45,178 nt of DNA from Deltaproteobacteria bacterium (lineage in GTDB: Bacteria; Myxococcota_C; UBA6777). The stretch spans positions 102,760-147,937 of the forward strand of contig PCBK01000045.1 of NCBI GenBank assembly GCA_002731275.1, in the 5' to 3' direction. The position numbers and the translations under genes were made by a program. The notes beneath the pieces are model-generated. The model was given only the letters and a program-made list of their open reading frames with translations, searched no databases and was not told the origin of the DNA. Of this stretch, positions 7,830 to 17,232 are shown in pieces (position 1 is the first letter of the stretch; every line of letters starts with the position of its first letter).

Positions 7830-9254
7830 TCAGGGTATATAGGCAGATGGCGGACAATGCAGTCGGACATCTGGTGGAAATGAAAACAGTTGTTTGTAGA
7901 TCCCAGGGATGACGTATGTGTTCGCCTTCGAGGGGTGGAACGTCGTCGGTGATATCTTGCCTTTTGACATCCACACATACGTCCAGCGGATATCGAGCCC
8001 AAAGCTTCTGTACGGATACGTCGTGAAACCCGCGTCCTTACAGCGTTGTATCCAGCAAGCATACCAACGCCGATCCAAAAAAGGTCCGGCGTCCCATGTG
8101 AGACGACCACCTTTGCGCAAGGCCGCGCCGAGCGTCTTGAGCCATGTGTGTGTCGCGTACATATCCCAATCCTTGTGTGCCGCAGTTTGGTGAATGATCG
8201 CGTCAAAAGAAGCTCTGTACTGGCGGACAATGCGGGACGAGCGTTTGATGTTTTTGCTGAAGTACGTCTGCACGCGAGGATCGCGAAAGGCGTCTTGGTG
8301 TTGTGCCCGCAACAATGGATGTGACCGAAAGAGTTCGTACTTTGTGGGAAGTAGGACGATCTGGATTACGCTCTTGACGTTCGCAAAGTGCAAGATCTCG
8401 CGGAGCGCGCTGCCGTCCTCTCCTCCGATGAGCAAAACGCGCGCTTGAGCGCGCGTTTGCAACAGGGCGGGGTGGACAAGTGACTCGCCAAAGCGACGGT
8501 CTTCGCTCGCAAAATACTCCGTATAGGGGCCTCTCACAAACAGCGTCCCGACGCTCTTTTGGCGTTCGACAAAGTAGGTCTTGCCGCGTGCTGTGTGTTG
8601 TGAGAGAGGGACGTGTTTGGGTGTATGCAAGAAGGGAGGTTGCACAAAGGCCAATCCTATAACAAACGCAGGGACGCAGCCCCAAACAAAGGACACCACG
8701 TGACCGCGAAGGGGATCACTCCTCATACTCCAGTAGATGACGAACATCGTGAAGAGCAGGGAGGTCGTGGCGGCGCCGATATAAGGCGCTGTTGCAGAAC
8801 AAAGAAGCCACACCAACGCCGCTCCCAAGAGCGAACCTCCCGAAGGAACAAGTGGTTCTTGTGACCAGATGTCGAGCTGCCGAAAGGCCGTCTTGCATTC
8901 TCCTCCCAAACACAACCCCGCCAACACAAAAGAGAGCGCCATCAACAAATGTGGCCGCATCCCCCAAGTAAACAGATGACCCGCCAAGAGCGGGACGCAG
9001 CTCACTAATAACAAGAGAAAACGTCGATGTTGTCGTGTTGTAGCGTCTTCTTGCTGATTGAGGATGAAGCCCAAAAAGACGGAGAGAAAGAGGGCGAGAG
9101 AGGCGAGACGTCCCCACCTACCGACGACGTCGAATGCCCAGCCCATCCATTGTTCATGCAATGCGAAGGTGGCAAAGCACGCGACACCTGCGAGTGAAAG
9201 TGTCGCACAGAGCTGTGTTTGCCGTGTGTGTGTGTTGGTCATCGCTCTACCCAT
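7830..9254 (-). CDS. degenerate membrane-fused spermidine synthase-like protein (copy 2 of 3)
   Basis: This has the same architecture as its two neighbours: seven or so membrane segments up to about residue 215, then a SpeE-like domain. Key positions have drifted. The glycine-rich loop reads LLIGGEDGSALREI, the acidic VDLDP strand of the neighbours is replaced by IVLLPTK, and the catalytic DLP motif is replaced by IIHQTAAHKD. It therefore probably cannot bind decarboxylated SAM or catalyse transfer, although the frame is intact and it is kept within the operon. ATG at 9254 overlaps the stop of the upstream gene (ATGGGTAG), which suggests translational coupling. ATG at 9242 is an alternative start. 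A structural or regulatory partner role is an inference. Confidence 0.8.
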   Translation of the reverse strand: MGRAMTNTHTRQTQLCATLSLAGVACFATFALHEQWMGWAFDVVGRWGRLASLALFLSVFLGFILNQQEDATTRQHRRFLLLLVSCVPLLAGHLFTWGMRPHLLMALSFVLAGLCLGGECKTAFRQLDIWSQEPLVPSGGSLLGAALVWLLCSATAPYIGAATTSLLFTMFVIYWSMRSDPLRGHVVSFVWGCVPAFVIGLAFVQPPFLHTPKHVPLSQHTARGKTYFVERQKSVGTLFVRGPYTEYFASEDRRFGESLVHPALLQTRAQARVLLIGGEDGSALREILHFANVKSVIQIVLLPTKYELFRSHPLLRAQHQDAFRDPRVQTYFSKNIKRSSRIVRQYRASFDAIIHQTAAHKDWDMYATHTWLKTLGAALRKGGRLTWDAGPFLDRRWYACWIQRCKDAGFTTYPYRSFGLDIRWTYVWMSKGKISPTTFHPSKANTYVIPGIYKQLFSFPPDVRLHCPPSAYIP

Positions 9255-10944
9255 TCAAGAAGAAGCGCAGCAGGATGTGTGTGTCGATCTTGTTGACAGG
9301 TGTGTTGACGTGGGAGATATCCTTGGGGAACCAAAACAAGTTGGGTACGACATGTTGGTTGAGATAGTGTGTTGGGGTGCGCAGGATCAACGTCTTGGGT
9401 TGAATGGGCCGCTGTGTCGCGAGCGTGTAAGAGGTATGTGTCCCAAAGCTCGGCACCCAAGTGTGGTATCCATGTGTGCGAAAACCTGCTTCTGTGATCG
9501 TATTGACAATGCACCAGTACGCCCGGCGAAAAAATGGCGAGACAGAGGTCGATTGGACACTCATCGCACCGTCAGCTGTGAGCCGTTTGCGCAATGAGCG
9601 ATAGAACTCCACGCTGTACAGTTTTGAGAGGGAGATGTTGGTCGCGTCAGGCAAGTCGGAGATGATCACGGAGAAGGGCTGTTTATTGTGTTCGATGTAC
9701 TTCCAGGCGTCTTCATTTTTGATGATCAGGCGTTGTTTGGTGTGTACCTTCCTGACATCGAGGCGGCATTGTGTTTTGGGGATACCGATGGCTTTGGGAG
9801 ATGGGCAGGAGGAGGTCTTATCTGGCATGAGTTGTTCGTAGATGAGCTGCGCTTGTTGTCCATCACAACGTCGTTTGTAGAGACAGTATGTGCGTGTTTT
9901 GTGTGGGACCATCGAGTTCTCGTTGAATGTCTTCATGATCGGGTGTGTGCGTCCGAAGTCGGTCATGGCTGGATCGAGGTCGACCATAACGACCTCTTCG
10001 ACGTCGTGGTAGCGCCAGATCTCTCTCATCGCGAGCCCATCACCACCACCAAGCAGCAGGACGCGCTTTCGTGAACGCGCCGCGAGCATCGCTGGGTGGA
10101 CGAGTGTTTCGTGATAACGGCGTTCATCTTGTGTGCTAAATTGTGATTGTCTGTTGAGTGTGAGGAAGTAGCTTCCCTTGTATTTGGTGAAGCGGATCTC
10201 CTGGTATGGGGAGCGTTTGAGGTAGATTTGCTTGACCCCTGGGACACGCCGTTGTGCGAGTGTGTCGAGCAGCTCTTGGCTGTATTGCCAGCCCAACAAC
10301 AAGGACACACCAAGAGCGAGGATGCTGATATTTCTCCAAAGAGAGCGCCGCAACGTCGCACCAAAGCCGATCCACAGCAGACATACACTGAGCAGACAGA
10401 GCGCACCGACGATGATCGAGCTGTTGGCAAACCCAAAGCGTGGCATCAGCCACCATGGGAGCAAGAGCGAACCTGCAAGTGCGCCGACGTAGTCGATGAA
10501 CAACACCTGCGCGAGCAAGCGTTTGACGGACCAATCCCGTTCGATGATCCGGATCACGAGAGGGAGCTGGAAGCCCGTCAAACCACCGAGAAGCGCGGTC
10601 CATAGGAGACTAAACAGAGGGTAGCTCGCGGTGTACATTCCGACGAGGCTGAGGGCTGTGATCGTGATGCCAGCGGCGAATGCTGTGAAGATTTGCACAT
10701 CACAAAGCCACGCGATGAGCTGCGATTCGACGCGCTGTGTGAGCCATGAGCCGACCCCCATCGCGCTCATAAAGAGTCCGATCGTCAGGGAGAATTGGTA
10801 GATACTGTCACCATAGAGGTGAGCGGAGTATCCGGCGATCATAAGCTCCAGGATGATCCCGTTGCCCACCATGAGGAAGACGGAGAGCAAGAGCAGCCAG
10901 GGCTGTGAGGAAGAGGGTGATGTGGATTCGTGGGGATTGGACAC
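9247..10944 (-). CDS. membrane-fused spermidine synthase-like protein (copy 1 of 3)
   Basis: This is the first gene of the spermidine-synthase-like operon. The frame is open up to 11136, but a GTG at 10944 with AAAGG about eight bases upstream gives a normal N-terminus just before the first membrane segment. Hydrophobic segments run to about residue 250. The catalytic domain has LLLGGGDGLAMREI, VVMVDLDPAMTDFG and VIISDLPDATN, all expected motifs. Compared with copy 3 it carries an extra stretch of roughly 50 residues between the VDLDP strand and the next strand, with a CLYKRRC pair. That is an unusual insertion, perhaps a substrate lid. About 565 aa in length. Confidence 0.85.
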   Translation of the reverse strand: MSNPHESTSPSSSQPWLLLLSVFLMVGNGIILELMIAGYSAHLYGDSIYQFSLTIGLFMSAMGVGSWLTQRVESQLIAWLCDVQIFTAFAAGITITALSLVGMYTASYPLFSLLWTALLGGLTGFQLPLVIRIIERDWSVKRLLAQVLFIDYVGALAGSLLLPWWLMPRFGFANSSIIVGALCLLSVCLLWIGFGATLRRSLWRNISILALGVSLLLGWQYSQELLDTLAQRRVPGVKQIYLKRSPYQEIRFTKYKGSYFLTLNRQSQFSTQDERRYHETLVHPAMLAARSRKRVLLLGGGDGLAMREIWRYHDVEEVVMVDLDPAMTDFGRTHPIMKTFNENSMVPHKTRTYCLYKRRCDGQQAQLIYEQLMPDKTSSCPSPKAIGIPKTQCRLDVRKVHTKQRLIIKNEDAWKYIEHNKQPFSVIISDLPDATNISLSKLYSVEFYRSLRKRLTADGAMSVQSTSVSPFFRRAYWCIVNTITEAGFRTHGYHTWVPSFGTHTSYTLATQRPIQPKTLILRTPTHYLNQHVVPNLFWFPKDISHVNTPVNKIDTHILLRFFLNG

Positions 10945-11222
10945 GTTATTCTGCCTTTGTTTTTGTTTCGCAATCAGGAGTGGCGCTTTTTTCGCATATT
11001 TGTCGTTTTTTCGCAATCTGGATCTCAATGTCAGGAGACAACATTCGACACTGAACAATTGACATCTATGCAGCGTCGTAGAATATTCTCTTGTGTGGTG
11101 TCGCCGAAAGATAGAAGCCAGATAGATGGTGTCCACAGATTTTCTTTTCTCCGCGCTCTTTTGCTCTGCTGGCTTGTTGTGGTTTGTGTGTGAGAGCGTG
11201 GATGGTATGGGAGGAGTGAGAT

Positions 11223-13163
11223 ATGTCGACAGCGTCGACGAATGTGTTTGATTGGGAAGCTCGTATCAAGACTTTACCTCACTCGCCTGGCGTCTATCTG
11301 ATGAAGAGCAAGCGCGATGAGATCCTGTACATCGGCAAAGCCAAAGATCTCAAGCGTCGTGTGCGTCAGTATTTTCAGGAAGGAGCAGATCCGAGACCTT
11401 TTGTCAGGCGTCTACCCAAACTGCTCAAAGAGATCGATGTCCTGCTCACACACACCGAGAAAGAAGCTCTTTTACTCGAAGCGACACTGATCCAAGAGCA
11501 CCAACCTCGCTTTAACATCCTGCTCAAAGAAGAACAACGCTATCTCTACCTTCTGCTCGATCAGTCACACAATTTTCCCCGCCTCCAGGTCGTCCGGCGT
11601 GGTCCAAAGGACAAACCGCCCAAGCCCAAGCAACGACTCTTTGGTCCATACCAGTCGGGATATGCTGTGAGGCAAGCGCTCGAAGTCGTAGGGCGTTGCT
11701 TCCGCCTGCGAACCTGCGATGAGCGAGAGATGCGCAATCGCACCCGTCCCTGTCTCGAACACCAGATCAAGCGCTGTGACGCACCCTGTGTACTACCCGT
11801 TCCCGTCGAAGAATACAACGCACACATTCAAGATGTCGTGCTGTTTTTGGAGGGAAAACACCAGGAGTTGATCGACGATCTCTCCCAAAAAATGTGGGAC
11901 GCAGCAGACCGTCATGCCTACGAGCTGGCCGCACAATATCGCGATCAAACCACCGCGATTAAACAACTTGTCGAGTCCCAACAGTCCGTACAGAGCGAAG
12001 ACAAAGTCGATCGAGATATCTTTGGTCTGTATCGAGAAGGCGGTGAGGTCGAGATTCAACTCTTGACGGTCCGAAGAGGTCGTCTTTCAGGCGGACGATC
12101 CTTCTCCTTTGCTGAGCAAGAGTTCGACGATTACGAAGTCCTGGAGAGCTTTATTTCGGCCTACTATCTGCGCGAACATGTCGATATTCCCAGGGAGGTC
12201 TTGTTGCCTCTTGAGGTTGAGGGAAAAGAAGATCTCGAAGAATTACTCTCCGAGCGACGTGGTCGCAAAGTCACGCTCTGGTTTCCCAAGCGAGGGGATC
12301 GTCTCAAGCTGATCGAGTTGGCACAAAAGAACGCCGAGCAGGGATTTTTGGAGAAACAACGTGCCGAAGAGGATAATCAAAAGCGCCTCAAGCGTCTCCA
12401 AAAGCGCCTTGAGCTCAAACGCGTCCCCTATCGCATCGAATGTATCGATAACTCCCATATGCAAGGCCGCTACCCTGTCTCTGCGATCGTCGTCTTTGAA
12501 GGCGGGTATCCCAACCGCTCTGCGTACAGACGCTATCACCTCAAAAACACGAAGGGGGGCGATGACTACGGCGCGATGAAGGAGATCCTGACACGACGCT
12601 TTAAGAGAGGCATCAAGGAACAAAATTTCCCCGATCTGTTGCTCGTCGATGGAGGACGTGGTCAGCTCAAGATGGCCCAACTCGTCCTTGAAGAATTAGA
12701 GCTCGATAGTGTCGAACTTGCCGCGATCGCAAAGAAACGTCATCAGGAGGAAGAAGATCGCAAGGATGATCCTTCTTCGACCGATCGAATCTATCTCGTA
12801 CACCGCAAAGATGCGATCCCTGTGCGTCCAAAACATCCCGAGTTGTTGATCTTGAGCAAAATGCGTGATGAAGCTCATAAGACGGCAATTACGTTCCACA
12901 AAAAGACACGTGAACGCAAAAAAATGCAGTCCGTCCTCGATCAAATCCCACAGATCGGAGACACGCGGAAGAAAGCCTTGTTACAACATCTCGGAAGTGT
13001 AAAGAGAGTGGAGGAGGCCAACCTGCAGGAGTTGATGGAGGTTCCTGGAATCAGCGAGGCGACCGCCCGCGTCATTATCGAGTTCTTTAAGTCAGCGCGC
13101 TCCGTCCAACCGAATGAGGGACGCAAGAAGGCCCGCCCGTACAAAAAATCATCATCGAAATAA
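11223..13163 (+). CDS. uvrC: UvrABC excinuclease subunit C
   Basis: UvrC makes both incisions in nucleotide excision repair after UvrA/UvrB find the lesion. The GIY-YIG domain for 3' incision is at about residues 14-95 (SPGVYLMKSKRDEILYIGKA). A cysteine cluster region (RTCDE..RTRPC..KRCDAPC) follows at about 165-190, the UVR helix pair that binds UvrB at about 210-250, the RNase-H-like 5' nuclease domain at about 400-560 with IECIDNSHMQG and LLVDGGRGQL, and helix-hairpin-helix motifs at the end (about 575-630). At 646 aa it is of normal length or slightly long, with a basic tail (KKARPYKKSSSK). It is divergent from the spermidine-synthase-like operon. Confidence 0.97.
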   Translation: MSTASTNVFDWEARIKTLPHSPGVYLMKSKRDEILYIGKAKDLKRRVRQYFQEGADPRPFVRRLPKLLKEIDVLLTHTEKEALLLEATLIQEHQPRFNILLKEEQRYLYLLLDQSHNFPRLQVVRRGPKDKPPKPKQRLFGPYQSGYAVRQALEVVGRCFRLRTCDEREMRNRTRPCLEHQIKRCDAPCVLPVPVEEYNAHIQDVVLFLEGKHQELIDDLSQKMWDAADRHAYELAAQYRDQTTAIKQLVESQQSVQSEDKVDRDIFGLYREGGEVEIQLLTVRRGRLSGGRSFSFAEQEFDDYEVLESFISAYYLREHVDIPREVLLPLEVEGKEDLEELLSERRGRKVTLWFPKRGDRLKLIELAQKNAEQGFLEKQRAEEDNQKRLKRLQKRLELKRVPYRIECIDNSHMQGRYPVSAIVVFEGGYPNRSAYRRYHLKNTKGGDDYGAMKEILTRRFKRGIKEQNFPDLLLVDGGRGQLKMAQLVLEELELDSVELAAIAKKRHQEEEDRKDDPSSTDRIYLVHRKDAIPVRPKHPELLILSKMRDEAHKTAITFHKKTRERKKMQSVLDQIPQIGDTRKKALLQHLGSVKRVEEANLQELMEVPGISEATARVIIEFFKSARSVQPNEGRKKARPYKKSSSK

Positions 13164-13290
13164 CGTAAATATTTTGACGCTCTAGCGACTTCATGTCATC
13201 TTTGAGGGGCGGTGGCTTCAGGGAAGGACACGCTTTCTGGATGTATCTTTGTCGAAAAAAGAATATTGCGATAGCTGCAGGGTGGTATGT

Positions 13291-13459
13291 GATGAAAGAA
13301 TCGATCTCAAGGGTGACTTGTGTGTTATGTGGTTGTGTCGGAGAAGAATACCGTAGTTGGCGAAAAAAACTCGTCCACGAACTGGGGTGTATGAAACATC
13401 CTCACTTTGTCAGCGCGATGTTGATGTTGATCGTGTTGTTTGTGCTTGCAGGGCAGTGA
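13291..13459 (+). CDS. possible small membrane peptide
   Basis: A short frame (55 codons from ATG 13291; a longer version begins at 13193) ends two bases before the pseudokinase ATG. It has a CVLCGC cysteine cluster, a basic middle and a C-terminal hydrophobic run (FVSAMLMLIVLFVLAG) that could be one membrane helix. The spacing to the next start would fit translational coupling. There is no recognisable family and the ribosome binding site is weak, so this may be leader sequence rather than a gene. Confidence 0.3.
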
Positions 13460-13461
13460 GT

Positions 13462-14454
13462 ATGTCTCTCGTTGAGCGCAGTGTGGAGAGTGTGGAGAGG
13501 GTCTCTGCAGGAGCGCATTTTGAGAACTTTAGGGTGCAGTTTGAGGGCGATGAACAGGTCTACTTTCTAAAGTGTTTGTATCCATACTTTGCTGAAGACG
13601 AAGATGTCCTGTCCTGGCTGTTCAGCGCAGCCCAGCGTTATCAGGGTTGTCAACATCCCAATCTCTGCGAGCTGCTCGAATTCGGCCAAGCAGCGCTTCC
13701 TTATTTGTATCCCCCCCACATAGAGGGTTCTTTTATGACAGGTGTCCCCGAAGGGGGAACGAGTGTGTATTTGTTGTTCTCACACATCGAGCACACCAGC
13801 CTTCGGCGCTTGATGCGAGATGCGATGTTTGCGAATGTATGGCTTCGTCCAACGTTGATTGCTATGTTAGGAGTGCAGATGTGCGAGGCATTTCTTTCGA
13901 TGTTCTCGCACTTTCGAGAGAAGGGGGGGCTGCCTCGTGGTGTCTATGCGCCGGATGTTCGTCCACGTGATTGGTTACTTCGACCAGATGGTATGGTTGC
14001 GTGGGGTGGGTTTTTTCGTCTGCCTCCTTGGATTGGAAGGGAGCATGGAGGGATAATCATGCATTCATTCACGTATCTGACACCTGAGTTGATTATGGAT
14101 ACAGAGAAGGATGAGCGTGTCTTTGTGTTTATTGTGGGAGAGTTGTTGTATGAACATGCGATCTTTCGCAACCCATTCATGGGGGATAGTGATCTGCGGA
14201 CGCTCGAAGCCATTTTGCGAAAAGATTTGCCTGCTCTGCACACTATCCGGCGGGACATCCCTCCTGCGTTCTCGCGCATCTTGCAACGAGCGTTGTCCAA
14301 ACAACCCGAGCACAGACACAGAGGACTTGCAGAGTTGCAGTATGAGTTGTTGTGTTTTCTCGATGTGCTGGGGGAGTCGTTTGCGCTGGCTCCCTTTCGG
14401 GCGCTCTATGAAGAGTCTGTAAAGCGCCAAGCCGCGCAGAGCAAGTCGTCATGA
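13462..14454 (+). CDS. protein-kinase-like protein, probable pseudokinase
   Basis: The 330-residue layout follows a Ser/Thr kinase. There is a beta-3 lysine (K37 in QVYFLKCLY), then CQHPNLCELLEFG as in the HPNI region, and a hinge-like SVYLLFSHIEHTSL. The catalytic loop position reads VYAPDVRPRDWLLRPDG, with no His-Arg-Asp motif or catalytic Asp where a kinase would have it. The DFG position reads GGF (182-184). The C-lobe has TYLTPELI in place of the APE motif, and ALSKQPEHRHRGLAEL matches the usual final kinase helix. ATP binding may remain, but phosphotransfer is unlikely. ATG at 13462 is chosen over upstream frame extension. The stop overlaps the next start (ATGA). A signalling scaffold role is inferred. 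Confidence 0.72.
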   Translation: MSLVERSVESVERVSAGAHFENFRVQFEGDEQVYFLKCLYPYFAEDEDVLSWLFSAAQRYQGCQHPNLCELLEFGQAALPYLYPPHIEGSFMTGVPEGGTSVYLLFSHIEHTSLRRLMRDAMFANVWLRPTLIAMLGVQMCEAFLSMFSHFREKGGLPRGVYAPDVRPRDWLLRPDGMVAWGGFFRLPPWIGREHGGIIMHSFTYLTPELIMDTEKDERVFVFIVGELLYEHAIFRNPFMGDSDLRTLEAILRKDLPALHTIRRDIPPAFSRILQRALSKQPEHRHRGLAELQYELLCFLDVLGESFALAPFRALYEESVKRQAAQSKSS

Positions 14455-15077
14455 TGGGTATGGATGGAGATGTTCTTCTTGTTTTGTTGGCGTTGGGTTC
14501 TGTTGGGTTCTTGTGTTGGAACCTGTATCACGGGTTTCTTTGGTTGGGAGAGTCCTCTGCTCGAAGAGGAGTGGGACAGTCCCCTGGAGGGGAGCAGTTT
14601 TCAGGAGAGGGGAGTGAAGAAAGTCAGGTCGTTCAATTAGAGGTGATCGAGTGGGACGTTACTGAGGATGGGGACAGTGAGGACCTGGCGATTTCAGTCG
14701 AAAAAACGAAAACCAATGAGCCTCCTTACACCCCTTCTTTAGAAGCCATGGCGTTCGATGATCCCGAGACAGTCGTTGAGAGTGCGTATATACAACGTAT
14801 CAGAGGGAGGTTGGAGAGACAGGAGCTCCACACACGCATGTCCAACTTACGAGGGATTCTTTCACAGAGACCCAGCGAGCAGGACTATCATGCGCTGCGG
14901 TGTGCTTTGGACTTTTGGCCCATCGAAGAGGGGAGGGCCGAGGGGATTCGTTATGTTACACAACATCTTGGAGCCTCGACTGACTCGAACCATCCAGAAG
15001 AGGAGCATGATGAGGTGGGGAGGATTCTGGGACGTTATGAGCTGTTGCTGGAACGCACATCAGGAAAAGACACGTAG
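14451..15077 (+). CDS. hypothetical single-pass membrane protein
   Basis: I do not recognise a family. Residues 5-30 form one membrane helix (LLVLLALGSVGFLCWNLY), followed by an acidic, disordered stretch rich in Glu, Ser and Gly (about 35-100) and a short helical C-terminal part of about 90 residues. ATG at 14451 overlaps the pseudokinase stop by four bases (ATGA), so the two products are probably made together and may act together at the membrane. It converges on the PilT-like gene, whose stop is 150 bases away. Confidence 0.65.
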   Translation: MMGMDGDVLLVLLALGSVGFLCWNLYHGFLWLGESSARRGVGQSPGGEQFSGEGSEESQVVQLEVIEWDVTEDGDSEDLAISVEKTKTNEPPYTPSLEAMAFDDPETVVESAYIQRIRGRLERQELHTRMSNLRGILSQRPSEQDYHALRCALDFWPIEEGRAEGIRYVTQHLGASTDSNHPEEEHDEVGRILGRYELLLERTSGKDT

Positions 15078-15227
15078 TTTGTATCTCAGGTTCGAATGGA
15101 TGAGCTTGTCTCTGAGCGGGATGGTCTTTGGGCGGGGGAGGGTTGTATTGGAGAGAACGGGGGTTTTTGGACGGACGGGGACTCTGGCCTTTGTAGGTTC
15201 GGTCCTTGTATCCGAGCATATGGACGA

Positions 15228-17120
15228 TCAGATCAGTTGATCACCCGTACCCGTTTTGATGGAGAGGGAATCTGTATTGATGTGGGCGGCTTCGAGCATT
15301 TCGAGGAAGTTGAGCTTGTCGATGGATTTAGTGTAAGCGTCTTTCACGTCGACGAGATCGCGTTTAACGTAGTCAAAGAGGACATCGTTAAGGACTTGCA
15401 TTCCCATCGCACGGGAGGTTTGCATGATGGTCTGGATCTGGTGAATTTTGCGTTCACGGATCAGGTTGGCGACCCCGTGTGTGACGAGAAGGATCTCCAT
15501 CGCTGCGATACGACCCCCTGTTTTCTTTTTGAGCAGGGTTTGGGAGACGACGGCCTTGAGTGAGTTGGAGAGCATCATCCGGATCTGTTCTTGTCGATCG
15601 CCAGGGAACTGGTCAATGACCCTATCGACAGTCGACATCGCGCTTGTCGTGTGGAGTGTACCAAAGACAAGGTGACCGGTTTCAGCAGTCTCGATCGCGA
15701 TCGCGACCGTCTCAAGGTCACGAAGCTCGCCGACGAGGATGATGTCGGGATCTTCACGAAGAGATGCACGCAATGCGGCCTTAAAGGAGTTGGTGTGGAC
15801 ATTGATTTCGCGTTGGTTGACGAGGCAGCGTTTGTTTTCGTGGACAAATTCGATGGGGTCTTCGATGGTGATAATATGATCATCACGGGTGCGGTTGATC
15901 AGGTCGATCAGAGCGCAAAGTGTCGTCGATTTACCTGAACCTGTTGGACCTGTGACGAGGACGAGCCCTTTGGACAAGAAGCACAAATCCGTGAGGGATT
16001 TTGGCAGCGCGAGTTGTTCAGATGTGACGACCTTGGAGGGGATCAGGCGAAAGACAGCCCCAACGCCTTTACGATCCATGAAGATGTTGGCGCGAAAGCG
16101 ACCAACCTCTGGAACTTCGTATGCAAAGTCAGTGTCCCACTTTTCGATAAACTCGATGCGGTTTCGTTCGGGAATGATCGGCGCGAGCAGCTGTGCGATC
16201 TGTTCGGGGGTGAGGATCGGGAGGTGTTCGAGGCGTCGGAGTGCACCATCGACGCGAATGATCGGTTTTTCCTCACTGGAGAGGTGGAGGTCGGAGCCTC
16301 GTTCTTGGAGCAAGACACGGAAGAGGCGGTCGATTTCCTTGGGGAGCTGGCTGTTCATCAGTGATGAGATGATCGCGCGTTCTTGTGTGGAGCGGAGGTT
16401 ATGCTCGCTGGCCACAGCCGCGGAGACTGCGTGCTGGACAGGGGCAACGGGCATGGGAGGGTGGCTGGGAGAGCTGCCAGGAGGGAGAACAGAGCCGGGG
16501 GGAGGTGTGAAGGAAGGAGTTGCTGTGAGTGGAGGTGCTGTTGGAGGAGGTGCTGTCGCGGGGGCTGCGGTGACAGGGGCGTTCCCGTGGAGCACTGTGA
16601 AGCGTGTCTTGAGATCGCCATCCGTCCAACGCAATTGACACCGAAAGACACCAAACTGTGAGGTGTACTGGTAGTTGAGACGCCTCTTCTCTTCGAGCTC
16701 GGCCATCTCATTTGCGCCCAAAATCTCCGACAGATATTCGAGGATCTCGTCATTGCTAAATGTCTGATCGAGTTCCCGAATCGGCTTTTGATCGAGGAGG
16801 TAGGTTGGTGGGACGTCCGCATAAAGGTGAAGCTCTTCGGCGCGTTTCTCGGATAAGGGCTTGAGGTATCTATCCAGCTTATTCACAGTGATTTGTCTCC
16901 CAATGTACCAGGTTGGCTGCTTGTCACTGACGGGGATCGTGTATCTCCACGTCCATTTGACATGATTGTCGAGGAACGCTGAAAACACATCAAAAAATTT
17001 TCTCCATATACGCTCTTCTGTCAAGTAGAGAGAGCCTCTCAGGGCGCTTATTTCTATGTGGAATGCTTGTCGAGCAAGGGAACATTTTGGTATACTTGCC
17101 GATACGTTAAAAAGAGACAT
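15228..17120 (-). CDS. PilT-family ATPase with duplicated N-terminal domain
   Basis: PilT ATPases power type IV pilus retraction. The C-terminal half has GPTGSGKSTT (Walker A, about 391-400), IITIEDPIEF (Asp box), DPDIILVGELRD (Walker B), GHLVFGTLHTTSA (His box) and VANLIRERKIHQI, close to PilT's AIRNLIRE motif, so retraction-type is likelier than PilB. The normal PilT N-domain is at about 255-365 (DLHLSSEEKPIIRVDGALRRL). Residues about 95-177 look like a diverged second copy (ELHLYADVPPTYLLDQKPIREL). A Pro/Thr/Ala linker of about 60 residues joins them. At 630 aa it is far longer than usual PilT (about 345-370). ATG 17120 is chosen, though the frame is open to 17357. No other pilus gene is nearby. 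Confidence 0.85.
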   Translation of the reverse strand: MSLFNVSASIPKCSLARQAFHIEISALRGSLYLTEERIWRKFFDVFSAFLDNHVKWTWRYTIPVSDKQPTWYIGRQITVNKLDRYLKPLSEKRAEELHLYADVPPTYLLDQKPIRELDQTFSNDEILEYLSEILGANEMAELEEKRRLNYQYTSQFGVFRCQLRWTDGDLKTRFTVLHGNAPVTAAPATAPPPTAPPLTATPSFTPPPGSVLPPGSSPSHPPMPVAPVQHAVSAAVASEHNLRSTQERAIISSLMNSQLPKEIDRLFRVLLQERGSDLHLSSEEKPIIRVDGALRRLEHLPILTPEQIAQLLAPIIPERNRIEFIEKWDTDFAYEVPEVGRFRANIFMDRKGVGAVFRLIPSKVVTSEQLALPKSLTDLCFLSKGLVLVTGPTGSGKSTTLCALIDLINRTRDDHIITIEDPIEFVHENKRCLVNQREINVHTNSFKAALRASLREDPDIILVGELRDLETVAIAIETAETGHLVFGTLHTTSAMSTVDRVIDQFPGDRQEQIRMMLSNSLKAVVSQTLLKKKTGGRIAAMEILLVTHGVANLIRERKIHQIQTIMQTSRAMGMQVLNDVLFDYVKRDLVDVKDAYTKSIDKLNFLEMLEAAHINTDSLSIKTGTGDQLI

Positions 17121-17232
17121 AGAGAGCGCCCTGTGTGTGTCATATTGTTCGCATAACACGCGCTTTTCAGTATGACTCTCGATACTCTCGATGAGGACAA
17201 CTTTCGTTACTTGGCAACTTATGGGATGTTCG

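Noticed and set aside
15889-16638. Plus-strand open frame of 249 codons opposite the PilT-like gene
   Set aside because: It is antisense to the Walker A region and the Pro-rich linker; no family likeness.
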